From NCBI RefSeq assembly GCF_023065955.2, contig NW_026622986.1:17261848-17325847 (forward strand): a stretch of DNA of 64,000 nt, given 5' to 3'. The notes under the pieces are model-generated. The model searched no databases. It saw only the letters and a program-made list of their open reading frames with translations, and was not told where the DNA came from. This document shows positions 25,064-37,100 of the stretch, piece after piece; position 1 is the stretch's first letter; every line of letters begins with the position of its first letter. This DNA is from Ursus arctos. Lineage: Eukaryota; Chordata; Mammalia; Carnivora; Ursidae. A program made the translations under genes and the position numbers.

Positions 25064-25274
25064 CGGGGCAGGGCAGGGGGGTAGTGGGGGCACCTGGGTG
25101 GCACAGTTGGTTGGGCGTCTGCCTTCGGCTCAGGTCATGAACTCCAGGTGCTGGGATCCAGCTCCTAGGATCCAGCCCCAAGTCGGGCTCCCAGCTCTGT
25201 GGGGAGTCTGCTCCTCCCTCTCCCTCTGCCTCTCCCCCTGCTTGTGCTTTCTCTCTCTCAAATGAATTTTTTTA
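25064..25274 (+). mobile_element. CAN-SINE in host L1, with TSD
   Basis: SINE with an extra G-rich leader (25064-25088) before the head 'cacctgggtggcacagttgg'. The duplication AAAAATGGAC is at 25054-25063 and 25275-25284. The body contains a short local repeat around 'gggatccagctcctaggatccagc'. Confidence 0.95.
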
Positions 25275-25759
25275 AAAAATGGACAGAGGATCTAAATAGA
25301 TATATCTCCAAAGAAGACATCCTGATGGCCAACAAACACATGAAAAGATGCAAGATCACTAATCATCAGGGAAATGCAAGTCAAAACCACAATGAGATCC
25401 CCCCTCACACTTGTTAGAATGGCGAGTATCAAAAGGACAAGAAAAAAAAGTGTTGGCAAGGATGTGGAAGAAAAGGAACCTTTGTGCACACTGTTGGTGG
25501 GAAGGTAAATTGGTGCAGCCGCTATGGAAAACAGTATGGAGATTTCTCAAGAAATTAAAAGTAGAACTACCCTATGATCCAGCAGTTCCATTTCTGGGTA
25601 CTTATCTGAAGGAGCTTGAAAATACTAACTCAAAAAGACACATGCACCTCCATGTTCCCTGCAGCATTATTTACGGTAGCCAAGATATGGAAACAAGCTA
25701 AGTGTTCGTTGACAGATGAAAGGATAAAGAAAATACGCTGTGTATATGTATGTTTTATG

Positions 25760-25797
25760 TATGTGTGTGTGTGTGTGTGTGTGTGTACACACACACA
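25760..25797. repeat. (TG)n followed by (AC)n microsatellite
   Basis: A GT run turns into an AC run at about 25786, making a self-complementary stretch. It lies at the 'aagatgtggtata' site of the L1 3' region. Confidence 0.95.
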
Positions 25798-26475
25798 ATT
25801 ATTCAGCCATAAAAAAAGAAGGAATTCTTGCCATTTGTGACAACATGGCTGGACCTTGAGGGCATTATGCTAAGTGAAATAAGTCAGAGTAAGGCAAATA
25901 CCCTATGATCTCATTTATATTGGAATCTAAAAACAAACAAAAAACCATGCTCATAGATACAGAGAACAGATTGGTAGTTGCCAGAGGGGGAGGGTAGGGA
26001 GTAGGTGAAATGGATGAAGGAGTTCAAAAGGTACAAACTTCTAGTTATGAAATAAGTCGTGGATATAATTTACAGCATGACAACTGTAGTTAATACTGTA
26101 TTGCATATTTGAAAGTTGCTAAGAGTAAATCTTAAAAGTTCTTATCAGATACCACCTTAAACCTGTCAGAATGGGTAAAATTAACAACACAAGAAACAAC
26201 AGGTGTTAGCAAGAATGTGGAGAAAGGGGAACCCCCTTGCACTGGTGGTGAGAATGCGAACTGGTGCAGCCACTCTGGAAGACAGTATGGAGTTTCCTCA
26301 AAAAGTTAAAAATAGAGCTACCCTATGATCCGGCAATTACACTATTAGGTATTTACCCAAAGGATACAAAAATACTGATTCACAGGGGTACATGCACCCC
26401 AGTGTTTATGGCAGCATTATCAATGATAGCCAGACTTTGGAGAGAGCGCAAATATCCATAAGAAGATGTGGTATA

Positions 26476-26676
26476 GGGATGCTTCAATGGGTCAGTCGGT
26501 TGAACATCTGCCTTCCGCTGGGGTCATGATCCCAGAGTCTTGGGATTGAGTCCTGCATCAGGCTCCTTGCTCATTGGGGAGCCTGCTTCTCCCTCTGCTT
26601 GCTTCTCACTCTGCCTGCTGCTCCCCCTGCTTATGCTCTCTTTCTCTGACAAATAAATAAAATATTTAAAAAAGAA
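26476..26676 (+). mobile_element. CAN-SINE with perfect 16-bp TSD
   Basis: Flanked by AAGAAGATGTGGTATA at 26460-26475 and 26677-26692, exact. The tail is 'caaataaataaaatatttaa'. Confidence 0.97.
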
Positions 26677-26694
26677 AAGAAGATGTGGTATATT

Positions 26695-26862
26695 GGGGCA
26701 CCTGGGTGACTCAGTTGGTTAAGCATCTGCCTTTGGCTCAGGTATGATCCCAGGGTCCTGGGATTGAGCCCCAGTTGGGCTCCCTGCTCAGCAGGGAGTC
26801 TGCTTCTCCCTCTCCCGCTGCTTGTGTGTGCTCTAATAAATAAATAAAATCTTTAAAAAATG
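26695..26862 (+). mobile_element. CAN-SINE immediately after the preceding one
   Basis: The head 'ggggcacctgggtgactcag' begins two bases after the target-site duplication of the upstream SINE. The tail is 'ctaataaataaataaaatct'. Its own duplication is not clear. Confidence 0.93.
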
Positions 26863-27383
26863 TTTTTTAAATTTTAAAGAGTGTGTATGTATATACACAG
26901 ACACATGGACTATTACTCAGCCATCAAAAAGAATGAAATCTTACCATTTGCAAGGACGTGGTTGGAGCTAGAGTATATTATGCTAAGTGAAATAAGTCAG
27001 AGAAAGACAAATACCAAATGATTTCACTCGTATGTGGAATTTAAGAAACAAAACAGATGGAACATATGGGAGGGGAAAAGAAAAGAGGGAAACAAACCAT
27101 AAGAGACTCTTAAGGATAGAGAACAAACTGTGGGATGATGGAGGGAGGTGGGTAGGGAATGGGCTAGATGGGGTATGGGTATTAAGGAGGGCACTTGTTA
27201 TGATTAGCGCTGAGGTTGTATGTAAGTGATGAGTCACTGAATTCTACTCCTGAAACCAATATTGCACAGTATGTTAACTGAATAGAATTTAAATTTAAAA
27301 AATTCTTAAAGTTCTCATCACAAGAAAACAAAATTCTATCACTATATATGTTGACATGTTAACTAGACATCATTTCTTAATGC

Positions 27384-27822
27384 AGTTGACTCTTGAACAA
27401 GGTGGGGGTCAGGGGTGCCAACACTCCCCACCTTGTGCTCAGTTGAAAACCCCCTTATAACTTTTGACTCCCCCAAAACTACAAATAGCCTACTATTGCC
27501 CAGAAGCCTAACTGATAATATAAACAGTTAACACATATTTTGGGGACGTCTGGGTGGCTCAGTCAATTGGCCCACATAGGTGGTCTTTGCTCAGCAGGGC
27601 GCCTGCTTCTCCCTCTCCCTCTGCCTGCCACTCCCCTTGCTTGTGTGCCCTCTAATAAATTTAAAAAATCTTTTTAAAAAAACATTTTGTATGTATTATA
27701 TATTCCTACAATAAAGTTAGAGAACAAATGTTATTAAAATCATTTACAGTAAAGTATTTAAAGAAAATTTGTATGCAGGTGGACCCATGCAGTTATTCAT
27801 GTTATTCAACCAAGGGTCAACT
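27384..27822 (+). mobile_element. Tigger/pogo-like MITE with inverted termini
   Basis: The left end 'gcagttgactcttgaacaag' and the right end 'caaccaagggtcaactat' are imperfect inverted repeats. The internal text 'cttataacttttgactcccc' matches a known eutherian Tigger-derived short element. It interrupts the host L1 3' UTR and is itself interrupted by a SINE. Confidence 0.75.
27542..27680 (+). mobile_element. CAN-SINE inside the MITE
   Basis: A SINE missing part of its middle (head 'ggggacgtctgggtggctca', then jumps to the CT-rich arm). The flanks 'acatatttt' and 'acattttg' suggest a short duplication. Confidence 0.88.
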
Positions 27823-27925
27823 ATATATACAAATATCAAATCATTATGTTGTACATCTGAAACTAATGGAATGTTGTATGTAATTATACCTCAATTTAAA
27901 AAAAAAAAAGAAAAAGTCCCTCCAG

Positions 27926-28114
27926 GGACACCTGGGTGGCTCAGGCGGTGAAGCATCTGCCTTCAGCTCAGGTCATGATTTCAGGGTGATGGGATCAAAG
28001 CCTCGCATCAGTCTCCACACTCAGTGGGGGATCTGCTCGAGTTTCTCTCCCTCTCCCTCTGATCCTCCTTCCCCCACCCCCAGTGTCTCAAATAAATAAA
28101 TCTTTAAAAAAAAA
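27926..28114 (+). mobile_element. CAN-SINE, sense, with TSD
   Basis: Inserted just after the host L1 poly(A). The flanks TCCCTCCAG (27917-27925) and TTCCTCCAG (28118-28126) form an imperfect duplication. Confidence 0.93.
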
Positions 28115-28573
28115 AACTTCCTCCAGTAGTTTATGTGTCATGAAGAATAAAGGAGCCAGAATCCTTGCAGTGGCCTCTAAGTCCTTATGTGACTTTACCT
28201 TCTCACCTCTCTGGCCTCATCTCCTCTCCCTGCCCCCTTGCTTGCTTTGCTGCAGCCACCCTGGTCATCTCATCCTAGACATGCTAGTCAGACATCCTAG
28301 ACACGCTCCCACCTCAAGCCCTTTACAATGTGCTGTTTCCTATCTCAGAGTAATCTTGCTGTATTGTATTTTACTGTGTATCAAATCACCACATTTAGTG
28401 GCATAAAATATTTTCTAAAGGAATGGATCAAACATCCTTGTGTCCATTTCTCCAGGGGGATTTATTTACTGTTGCTCCCCAAAGAGGAAGTAAAAAGGAA
28501 TTTGAACTACATGCATTGCCTTAAGCAAAGTTTCTCAAACTATCTGTAGTAAAGAACCAGGTTTAAAATATTT

Positions 28574-28767
28574 TTAGTTTGTTAAGGGGGGGTTGGAGAA
28601 GACGTGAGTTGGGGGAGGGGGTAGGAGGAGAGGGAGAAAATTCTCAAGCAGATTCCCTGCTGGGCATGGAGCCCAATGTGGGGCTCGATCTCACAACCCA
28701 TGAGATCATGACCTGAGCTGAAATCAAGAGTCAGTCACTCAACCCACTGAGCCACCCAGGCAGCCCA
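28574..28767 (-). mobile_element. CAN-SINE, antisense, with TSD
   Basis: The reversed head 'cactgagccacccaggcagccc' ends at 28767. The duplication is GTTTARAATATTT at 28561-28573 and 28768-28780. Confidence 0.95.
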
Positions 28768-28780
28768 GTTTAGAATATTT

Positions 28781-31700
28781 GTATTTCCATCTGTTGCTGA
28801 CCAATCTGTAGTCCTATTGTGCCTAACAAGAATGCAGCTCACATTTAATGTGACCCCCCATGGTAGTTTGACATCTCACTGGCTTATATTCTGTTTAGAA
28901 GAAGAGTTTATTGCTCGCTTACTTGGTTGTTGTGGCAGTTGTAATTTGCTGGTTCTAACGCTTACTTCAAGTTTCTGGACTGACTTTGTCACAGACGGGT
29001 AACAAACTGTTGGCAGAGTGGCACCAGGCCATGGACCACACTTTAGGGTCACTGGTCCAGAGGAGACCTCCCTTTTTGGGAAGGTAGCTAACTCATAGAT
29101 GAGGAGACCTTTCTGGGCACAACATGAAGTGATTTGTGTGGGTCACAACCTTAGAACAACAGTTTGGGAGAAGTTACAAGATTTTCTTTAAAGAAGCATT
29201 TCTCCTGCTAAGAGTGAAAAGACATTTGAAGTGATTTTTTTAACTTTTGTTGTTTGGTTGTCTTTACATACAATTTATCAATATATATAGTCAAGGGCAC
29301 TTAACTGCTCAGTTTTTAAATTGGAAAGGAAAACTGTAGAGGTGAACGTCAGATATACATTCTGAAACACAGTCAGTATAGAACATGGAGTTGGAAGGTA
29401 GCAGATTATTAGATATACCATCCACATTATTAGGTATACATTATTAGATCTATCTGATATTTTAAGTGGGTGATGCTATTTGCAAGGACATTATTTCTTA
29501 AATAAAATTTCTGAGAATTTATGAGTTAAGCTGAATCTACTAAAAATTGTTCAATCCAAAATCATAACTTATGTAATTGTATAAAATAATGATCATTAGT
29601 AGGTCATTTCAATAGAAATATTCATTAGGGAGTTTCAATATCAGATAGAAATGGACCTTTTGTCTTTAAAGAAAATAAATACATATAAAATTTCTTCTAA
29701 TTTGGCCATAAGTTTTCAGTACCTAATAAATTGCATGATACTCAGTAATTAACATTTTATGGTCTACAGCTGTGAGGGGGAAGGTACGTGTAGGGTACTC
29801 AAAAAATAGAGTGTGCTTTCCCGTACAGCCTCCAACTCCTCTCCCCCAAGAACAGTAAGGATTTTCAAAGGCATCAAATCTTTGAACATATGTGGTTTTA
29901 TGACAAAAATCTATCCCAAAGGGATAAGATTTGAGAATACAATTTAAATTTTCATATCAGCTCTTACTTCAGTAGATATATTTTTGAGGTCATTACATAA
30001 AAATATTGAATAATTTGAAAACTTACTTTTTATTTTTTATTCAGTATGGAGATTTATTCCCAGAGCGGGGCTTTTCTGATGCAAAATTGGAATGCTTGTG
30101 TAGTCACAACAGCTGTCCCCACACCATGTGGTGTCTTCCATTACTTTACTGTAGAGATGAATTTTTGGCCCAGTGTCTCAGTAATATTGGACACACATGG
30201 TTTTAAGTGGCAAAGCAGTATGCTTATGCATTCATTTGACTTTCACAGCTACAGTTGGCTCCAGATTAGAACAAGGAGAATACATTCACACCATGGCCAC
30301 CCTCATGGCTGCTGTAGTAGCTGGATCACAGTAGGCTCTGTTGCTTCTAAAGACACAACTAACTATTGCTGAGGAATTACACATTCACCAAAGTGCCTTA
30401 CAGCTGTAGGAGAGAGAATCATGAATTGCTAAAAGGATTCTTTGAAAGGTTGCAGATTATGGGCCTAGTTATTATCGATCCAGGTTTTTTTAATATTAAT
30501 AATGAAAATCACAGCCATGAAATAACTATGAAACTAAAAGGAAAGATTGTCATAGCAATACATGATTTTTCAGAATAGCAGTCCAAATACTTAAAATTTT
30601 TCCTTCCCAGAAAAAAAGTGGCACTGTACTTTAAGACTCATTAACAAAGAATTAAAATCTGATTGATTTTTAATGCCCATTATTCATGTATGCAGCATAT
30701 TCGGAAAGTCAATCACTAAAAAACAAATTATTTTAAAGAATTAGTTGACTATGTGAAACACTGGCTTATAGTATTGATATCTTAGACAGCTTTGCTACAA
30801 AAGTTTGGATGGCTAATACAGCGAGATGACTTGATTTAATGTGAAGTTGCATTGTTAAACTATGTAGTTTGAATACTATATCTCTGTGCGGTGTCAACCT
30901 CATGCTCTCCATGATATGACTTCTACCATAAACTTAAATGCTTAGTTCTTTTGCATTTCTGAAGCCGATTGGTATAGTTATTAAAGTTTCAGCTTTTTTA
31001 GAAATAAAAGTATTTCCTCAGAAATCCACTTATGTCCCTCTAATGTCTGAATAATAATTTTTCCCCTAAATAAAGTTAAAACAACAAGCAAAAAGAACCT
31101 TCAGTGTAAATTTTCGAATTATCGGATATGGAGCATTAGATTTCTGATATTCATTAAATATCAAAGAAATTCTGACCATACCCTATGTAGGCTACCTTTT
31201 TATAGAAGCGAATTTATGCATGTATCGGACGGGTTGTACTGATGAATATGTTTGAGGCTTTCAGCTTTTAGTGGATACAAAATATAATGATTGATCAAAT
31301 CCTCCCTACTATTGGCTATTATTTACTGACTCTTAAGTGGCAGGTTGTATTTATGCCAATTTATCTGCTTCAGGGAACATTCTTGATAGCAGAACAAAGT
31401 GAATAAAAGTAGTTTGCTTTGCAAATGAATGCAAATGGAAGAGCCTTTCGGAAAGCCCTTTAACAGGGGCAGTGCACTTTGATTATGAGTGAAGCTGCCA
31501 TTTGGACATGGTGAAAAGAGCACGCTTGAACCATTGATTGGGGGAGACAGTAAAAAGTCAGGAAGGGCCCCGTTAAGCTTGCAGTGAGGCAGGCGGATGT
31601 CAGTGTGGTTAGAGCACAGTGGGAGAATGACAGGGAGGATTAGTGTCAGGGAGAAGCTTTGCTGTAGCTGTGGAGATAGTCCCTGGGGTCACTCACCTCT

Positions 31701-32792
31701 GACTGTTGTTCTGTGCTGATGGTTCTGTAATGCAAACGGCCTGATGTATGCCTGTTCATTATCGGAAATGGTGATTAGAAAAGGTATTTGTCTCAAAGGT
31801 TTCCTTCTTTCTTTTTTTTTCTTTCTTTTTAATTAAAGAAAAGAAGGTGGGCTTCCTCCATTGCTGACTCCTAGAGTATTGTTTAATACCGGAGTGGCTG
31901 CCGCCTCTAGTAGGGAATAATTTAGTGCTAAAATCTAATGTAAAATTATTGTAACATGGTTATTTGTTATAAGATAATAGTTTCTTTTCCTTTACTCAGC
32001 TTTGGGTTTGACCAAGTAGTAGTGCTGAATAAAATGCAGAGAATATGCTTGCTCTTAGAATTTTTGCTTTTGCAAAAAAGATTTTATAACCTTGAAGGTA
32101 TTTTTTAATGCAATTTAACAATTAGATCGACTTTTAGAGGCTATTTACCTTCTCAGAAATGAAGTGTTGCTTTGCATGGACTGGATGGTTTAAGTCTTGG
32201 TTGTAGGCATTTCTGATTTTCTGTTCCAAGTTTTATAAAATGCTAACATTTGATAAGTTAAACTTCTTGAAAATACATGATTTTTAGAGTTAAATATTAC
32301 ACAGAATGAACAAAAAGTATCTCTTTGTTTCAGTTCTGATTCTAAAGCAGTACATTTACTTGTTTACATTTTGATTTTTACTTATAAGGTGTTTTGTTTA
32401 ATTATAATTTTTCTTAAAACTTTGAAGACCTTTTATAGTAACCTTACGGGAGGCATCTGTGAGAGCAGGATGACGCACAGTGCATTTCATAGGCTTTGAG
32501 CGCGGTTCCTCACATAATGCAAAACTGAATTTTTTTTTTTTTTTAATGTCTTCAAAAGCCTGGCCTCACAATATTTCTGCTTCCTTATCTGGTATACATA
32601 GGAACATTTAAAAGACTGCTGGAGCTTTGCATTCTTATGTTAAATATGCCACTCAAAGCTTTATCTAAACTATTGGATACATGTTAATAGTATTGTTTTT
32701 ATAGAAAGCAAATTGCCAATAGTTTGTTTCAGAGACTTATTAAATATTTTAGTGAACATTCTCTAAATTATCTTTTTCTGTAATTTTTGCAG
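28781..32792. other. Repeat-poor intron block upstream of the first exon
   Basis: No SINE or L1 was recognised from about 29100 to the exon at 32793. The ORF 30046-30372 has no recognised domain. 31380-31760 has a balanced, low-repeat composition that looks like candidate conserved noncoding DNA, but conservation cannot be judged here. Confidence 0.4.
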
Positions 32793-32912
32793 GCACCTGA
32801 ATGGACAGAAGAGGACCTCAGCCAGCTGACAAGAAGTATGGTTAAGTTCCCAGGAGGGACCCCAGGTCGATGGGAAAAGATTGCCCACGAATTGGGTCGA
32901 TCGGTGACAGAT
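32793..32912 (+). CDS. DNAJC1: DNAJC1 coding exon: first SANT domain, N-terminal part
   Basis: This exon encodes 40 residues, phase 0 at both ends, starting APEWTEEDLSQL and ending GRSVTD. I recognise it as the first SANT/Myb-like domain of DNAJC1 (ERdj1/MTJ1). Seen in the sequence: a pyrimidine-rich acceptor ending tttttgcag at 32792, a consensus gtgagt donor at 32913, and the SANT tryptophans in PEWTEE and GRWEKIA. Family knowledge: DNAJC1 is an ER-membrane J-protein whose lumenal J domain stimulates BiP, while its cytosolic part binds ribosomes and carries two SANT domains. The exon is probably the fourth from last. No preceding exon was found between 1 and 32792. It sits inside a repeat-poor 8 kb block, and the next exon is 22.7 kb downstream. 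The reading is secure because splice sites, phase and protein match all agree. Confidence 0.95.
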
Positions 32913-33419
32913 GTGAGTTCACTCAGATTTGCATTGTATGGAGAGTGACAAACCAGAACAAGCCAACTATGTAGAAGACAGACATAGATGCATCCGACAT
33001 TCTCTTTGGAGAAAGGCTACAATCCTTTTAGGACCTGGAAGTGAACCATTAATGAAATAAGCAAGAAGCAGATGTCAGCCAGTCCCCTGGTCCACAATTA
33101 ACAGCTGTGTGAGGAATTCTAGTGTTTAGAGACTTAAGCTACAGTAACCTAATCACAGAAAACAGTGCTGGTTTTTGTGTTTAAAGTGACCCCTTTAGCT
33201 GTGGAGAAAATAGTTCTCAGACTGATCAGAATTAGAGAAGTTATATTTCAGCTGGATCTTTTTAACGTTGAAGTACAGATTGCTATAGGTATTTAATCAA
33301 GTGGTTTGCATTAATTAAATCAGCAATGTTCTTATTAGGTCTTTTTATTTCAGGGATGGTACCTACCACCCATTTTGACAAGTCGTTTAACCAAAAAAAA
33401 AATTATATACGTGAACAAA

Positions 33420-33439
33420 TATATATATATATATATATA
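33420..33439. repeat. (AT)n microsatellite
   Basis: About ten AT units in the intron, 500 bases after the exon. Confidence 0.9.
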
Positions 33440-34078
33440 GGTGACAGGCTATAACATTTAAAGGCCTAAGTATTTACCTGGAAAGTTTCTAACACTTTAT
33501 TCAGGAAATTTAGGACAGAGAACCTTATGAAAGCACCTACCACAGTATCTGACATGTGCTAAATAGTAAATGTTTACTTGAAATTCAGCGAAATCTTTAT
33601 TTTTATCAATATGAGCCTTATTTTCATAAATGATAGTAAATATTCTTTACTAAATAAATCATTTATTTACTGAATTTACTTTAATTCTATACACCTAAAA
33701 TATTTCAGGGGTTGCTGAAAGCAAAGATTCAAATGTCCTCTTCAATTCTGTTAGTATACCCTTGAGTCTTTTTTGTTAATGAACAGTTTTAAAACCCTAC
33801 CAAATGATTAACACAACTACCCCCTCAAAAAAAATCCAGCTCGTTACATAAATGCTATAAGTTATTCTTCATAGTAAGCTTCCACTTTTTAATTTATAAA
33901 CAAACTTACAAAACATTACTATCAATTTTTTTTTGGATAGGAAGTGCTTTGAGAATTTTAAATTATAGATATGAATGTTTTTACTATCATATAGGTCTTT
34001 TAAAAATCACATTTAAAAGACTACTTTCTGAATTTTTATATGATGTTTTGCATTATTTTGGCTTCAGAGTTAAAGTCT

Positions 34079-34108
34079 CATCATGTGAAAAAACATCATG
34101 TGAAAAAA
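34079..34108. repeat. Perfect 15-bp tandem duplication
   Basis: The unit CATCATGTGAAAAAA occurs twice back to back (34079-34093 and 34094-34108), just before the long T-run. Confidence 0.95.
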
Positions 34109-34119
34109 TTGTATCTTTT

Positions 34120-34122
<3 letters not shown>

Positions 34123-34152
<30 letters not shown>
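34123..34152. repeat. Isolated 30-base poly(T) run
   Basis: Thirty consecutive T. No SINE or L1 body follows on the right, so it is not an obvious retroposon tail. Its length may be unreliable in assembly. Confidence 0.85.
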
Positions 34153-34158
<6 letters not shown>

Positions 34159-37100
34159 TCATGAGGAGACCTGCTATCTTGGGTAACTGGAAAAGAACCA
34201 TAAGGATACCTTTTCTTCTGCTAAGAATGTTACTGGGATGTGCATTTTATAACCTTGTTCTTAGGTTGCTTGTAAAAGATAAATAATGCCTTATCAGTAA
34301 ATATCTGACCAAATGGAAGATATTCATGGTTATTGATGTTTTAAGTACTATAACCCTCTAATTCTACTACTGTTACTATATGATTAACAAAAATTACTGA
34401 AATAATTTTTAGAAAGCTATAAAACAAACTGATTTAAAGGCCCCTAAAAGTTTTAGTTTTAATGGGAAAGAACAGTTCATTAATTTAGTGTCTCCTTTGA
34501 AGGCAGCACTGCCTTTAACTTTTTAAATAATATTTCTGTGAAACCTCATAGTTAATGTCAAAGACAGATAGGGAATTGAATAGAAGCAATATTTTAAGTT
34601 TTGTCATTAAAATTTGGTTAAATTTTTATCTGTATTTTTAAAAGAGAGATGAAAGTTTATATGCTAAGAATATATATGATGTAACCAACACAGCCTTGAG
34701 AATGGCTAGTATCAGAGATCTAGAAAACCTATACATTATATAGTAGTCTTAGTGTATTCTTGGTATAGGCAAAGATATCTTTTCAAACTTTTGCAAATTC
34801 ATCCCATATGTTTCGGTTGTTTTTCTTCTAGACTTATCCAAGGGAAACTGAATCCATGTCTGCAATAGATATTTTTTCCTTTTACCACGGAAGTAACAAA
34901 CATGACTTTTTGGGATTTTTTTTCCTCCAAATATTCTATTTTCATAATAGCAAAAGTACCTTGAAAATATTTAGTAAACCTACATTTTTTGGCACCAAGA
35001 AATGCCCTTGTAACTTTTCTTCTATGTACAGCATGTACACTGTATTTTCATTCTGTGAGCATCACCTCCATAGCTGGACTACACAGTTCATTTCAGTAAC
35101 CCCACACACATGCGCATACACACACACTCTGTAAAAGAGAGCAGGTGTCTGAAGACGGGTAACTTGTTTAGTGAACACGCAATTACATTGAAGCAGCTGA
35201 AGTGGGTTCAGCTAATACAGTTCCTTTAGTAAAATGTTAAGCGAAAGTTGACCACACTTTACATCACTTAAACTTCTTTCTGGCTTATGGCGTTAATTAG
35301 ATTTGTTTTCATTAAGTATTTAATTATGGCGAGAAAAACAAGTTCAGTTTGCTGTCATCAGAACCTCTGCTTCCTGACCTGATCACCTGTACCAGTTCTT
35401 CCTGGTTTGCACATCTGATCTTTGAGCCGTTTTATATTTTTTTGTTTTGCTAACTTTCTAACTTCAGGTTTGGTTCTCTTTCCTTCAAGAAACAATTGAA
35501 CTTTTGCGGGGAGCAGCAAAAGGGGGTTCTGGCGGGATCTATATGTCCTTTATTTGGGCTGACACATTACAATGAAAAACCCATTTTCTTCCTCATTTAA
35601 AAAAGGAGTTTTCAGTGCATTAATGGTCACAATCAACAAGTTGCTAAACTCTACTCCGGAGAAAATACAAGCAGTGTGATTGCCATTGTAAAAAATTTAA
35701 AGTATATTTTAACTCAGCTATATCAAAACTACAAGACCTATTTTATTATAGAATAAGTATTTTAAATGTTAATATATGCCTTTCAGCAAATAATTTTGGT
35801 AACCACAAAGGACACTCAAATTGTAAAAACAACAAAGGAAACAAAAACTGGCACGTAAAACCAACTTTAATGTGATTATTAACTGCAGGTTTTCTAAATT
35901 AAGGTCAGGGAGCCTCAGATTTCTTGCTTGTGAAGTAATATCATTCTCTTGCCTGAAAGGATGTAAAATGATGCTGCTTCCCTCCTGGTCACTAATCTCT
36001 TGCATTCTGGTTGTGATAACTGACTGATTGGAGATTTTCTGCCTGCTTGGAAAAGGCCCAGCTAGGCAGCAAAACAAAAGACAGGTGAATAGATTTAAAC
36101 AGACTTTTATAATTAGCTTAGTCCACAGTAAGAGGTAAGAGATGTGTAGTTAAGTAAGCATCCCCATGTGCAAGTGAGAAAGAGGAGGGAAAATCATAAA
36201 ATTCCCAATTGTATTTTATATAGCTACAGCTAGAGAGGAGATACTCTTGGGGGAATTTATGTTATGGTAGTTGTTCCAAAAATATGTAAGTGGGATCTTA
36301 TTCAATAGAAGATAAGCTTTATGGTTTATCAATGAATTAAATATACAGTATTTTGGCAAGTATATTACTGCTATTACTTTTAGAATTAGACTAGACCTAC
36401 ATGAGTTGTAAAGATGATAAGGACTGTCTCACTGTCCTCTTAACCAGGCTTCCTGCTACAGCACTTTTCTTGGTCTGAGCCTGACCTCATCATACTCTGG
36501 TCCCTCCTCTCCTCCTTCACTTCCTCAATCTCAAAACCTTTAAAGATACTTAAATTTTAGAAAGAAATAGGCCCTTTATGCCATACTTCTTGCTAGGTGA
36601 GTCACAGGCTAATCTAATAACCAATTTTCAAAGTAATATTAATAAGTGATAAAAATGTGTTACCAAAATCTGTTTCTCTCTCCCTTTCTCTCTCTCTCTC
36701 TCTCACCCTTGTATTTTAATAGGAGCCTTTAGGTTCTTATCCCAAGTATATGAATGATTGGAGTGAGAATTTCATGCAACTTGATTGCCTGTTTAAAGAA
36801 AAGAGAAGACAGTAGTAGGACCGTTCGGTGTCCATCAGAGAAAAAATTACATAATTAATTGCTTAATCTGTCTATTGACTTGGTTAGAGTTTTACTATAA
36901 TAGAGTTTTGCCCGACTGCTAGGGCAAAGGTTGATAGATCTGAATTCCATGTCACCATTTCTGTCTCAGCCTTGAACAATATCACACGTAAAACAGGATG
37001 ATAAACTATATATTCACTACGTGAGAATATTGCAAAAATCAGTTAAGAGACCAAATCAACATTTTTAACTGTTTTAAGTAATATTGATTATTCCATCATT

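Larger units (their letters stand above)
26148..27303 (+). mobile_element. Second L1 3' end nested in the host L1, with TSD
   Basis: It begins in the ORF2 C-terminal region ('gataccaccttaaacctgtc') and ends with its own 3' UTR and A-rich tail ('ttaactgaatagaatttaaa'). The host duplication is TCTTAAAAGTTCTTATCA at 26130-26147, against TCTTAAAGTTCTCATCA at 27304-27320. It contains two SINEs (26476-26676 and 26695-26862). Confidence 0.9.
22650..27905 (+). mobile_element. Host L1, sense, split by at least four later insertions
   Basis: L1 pieces that are consecutive in the consensus lie at about 22650-23267, 24755-25053, 25275-26147, 27304-27383 and 27823-27905. They are separated by a YBX1 pseudogene, a SINE, a second L1 and a Tigger-like MITE. 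The first three gaps are flanked by target-site duplications. The element ends with the 'catctgaaactaatggaatg' 3' end and a poly(A). ORFs are fragmentary. Confidence 0.9.
1..32792 (+). other. DNAJC1: Upstream DNAJC1 intron (partial), repeat-rich
   Basis: The exon at 32793 is internal, and I searched this interval by eye for the preceding DNAJC1 exon (acidic segment ahead of the first SANT domain) without finding it. The simplest reading is one large intron that continues left of the window. It holds most of the repeats listed separately. A short upstream exon missed by eye remains possible. Confidence 0.7.

Noticed and set aside
28520..29070. Possible hAT/MER-type DNA transposon around the antisense SINE
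   Set aside because: Phrases such as 'gtttctcaaactatctgtag' are suggestive, but I could not define terminal repeats or a target duplication.
30046..30372. 108-codon ORF in a repeat-poor region
   Set aside because: No recognisable domain, no plausible splice context, and it does not match the preceding DNAJC1 exon that would be expected.
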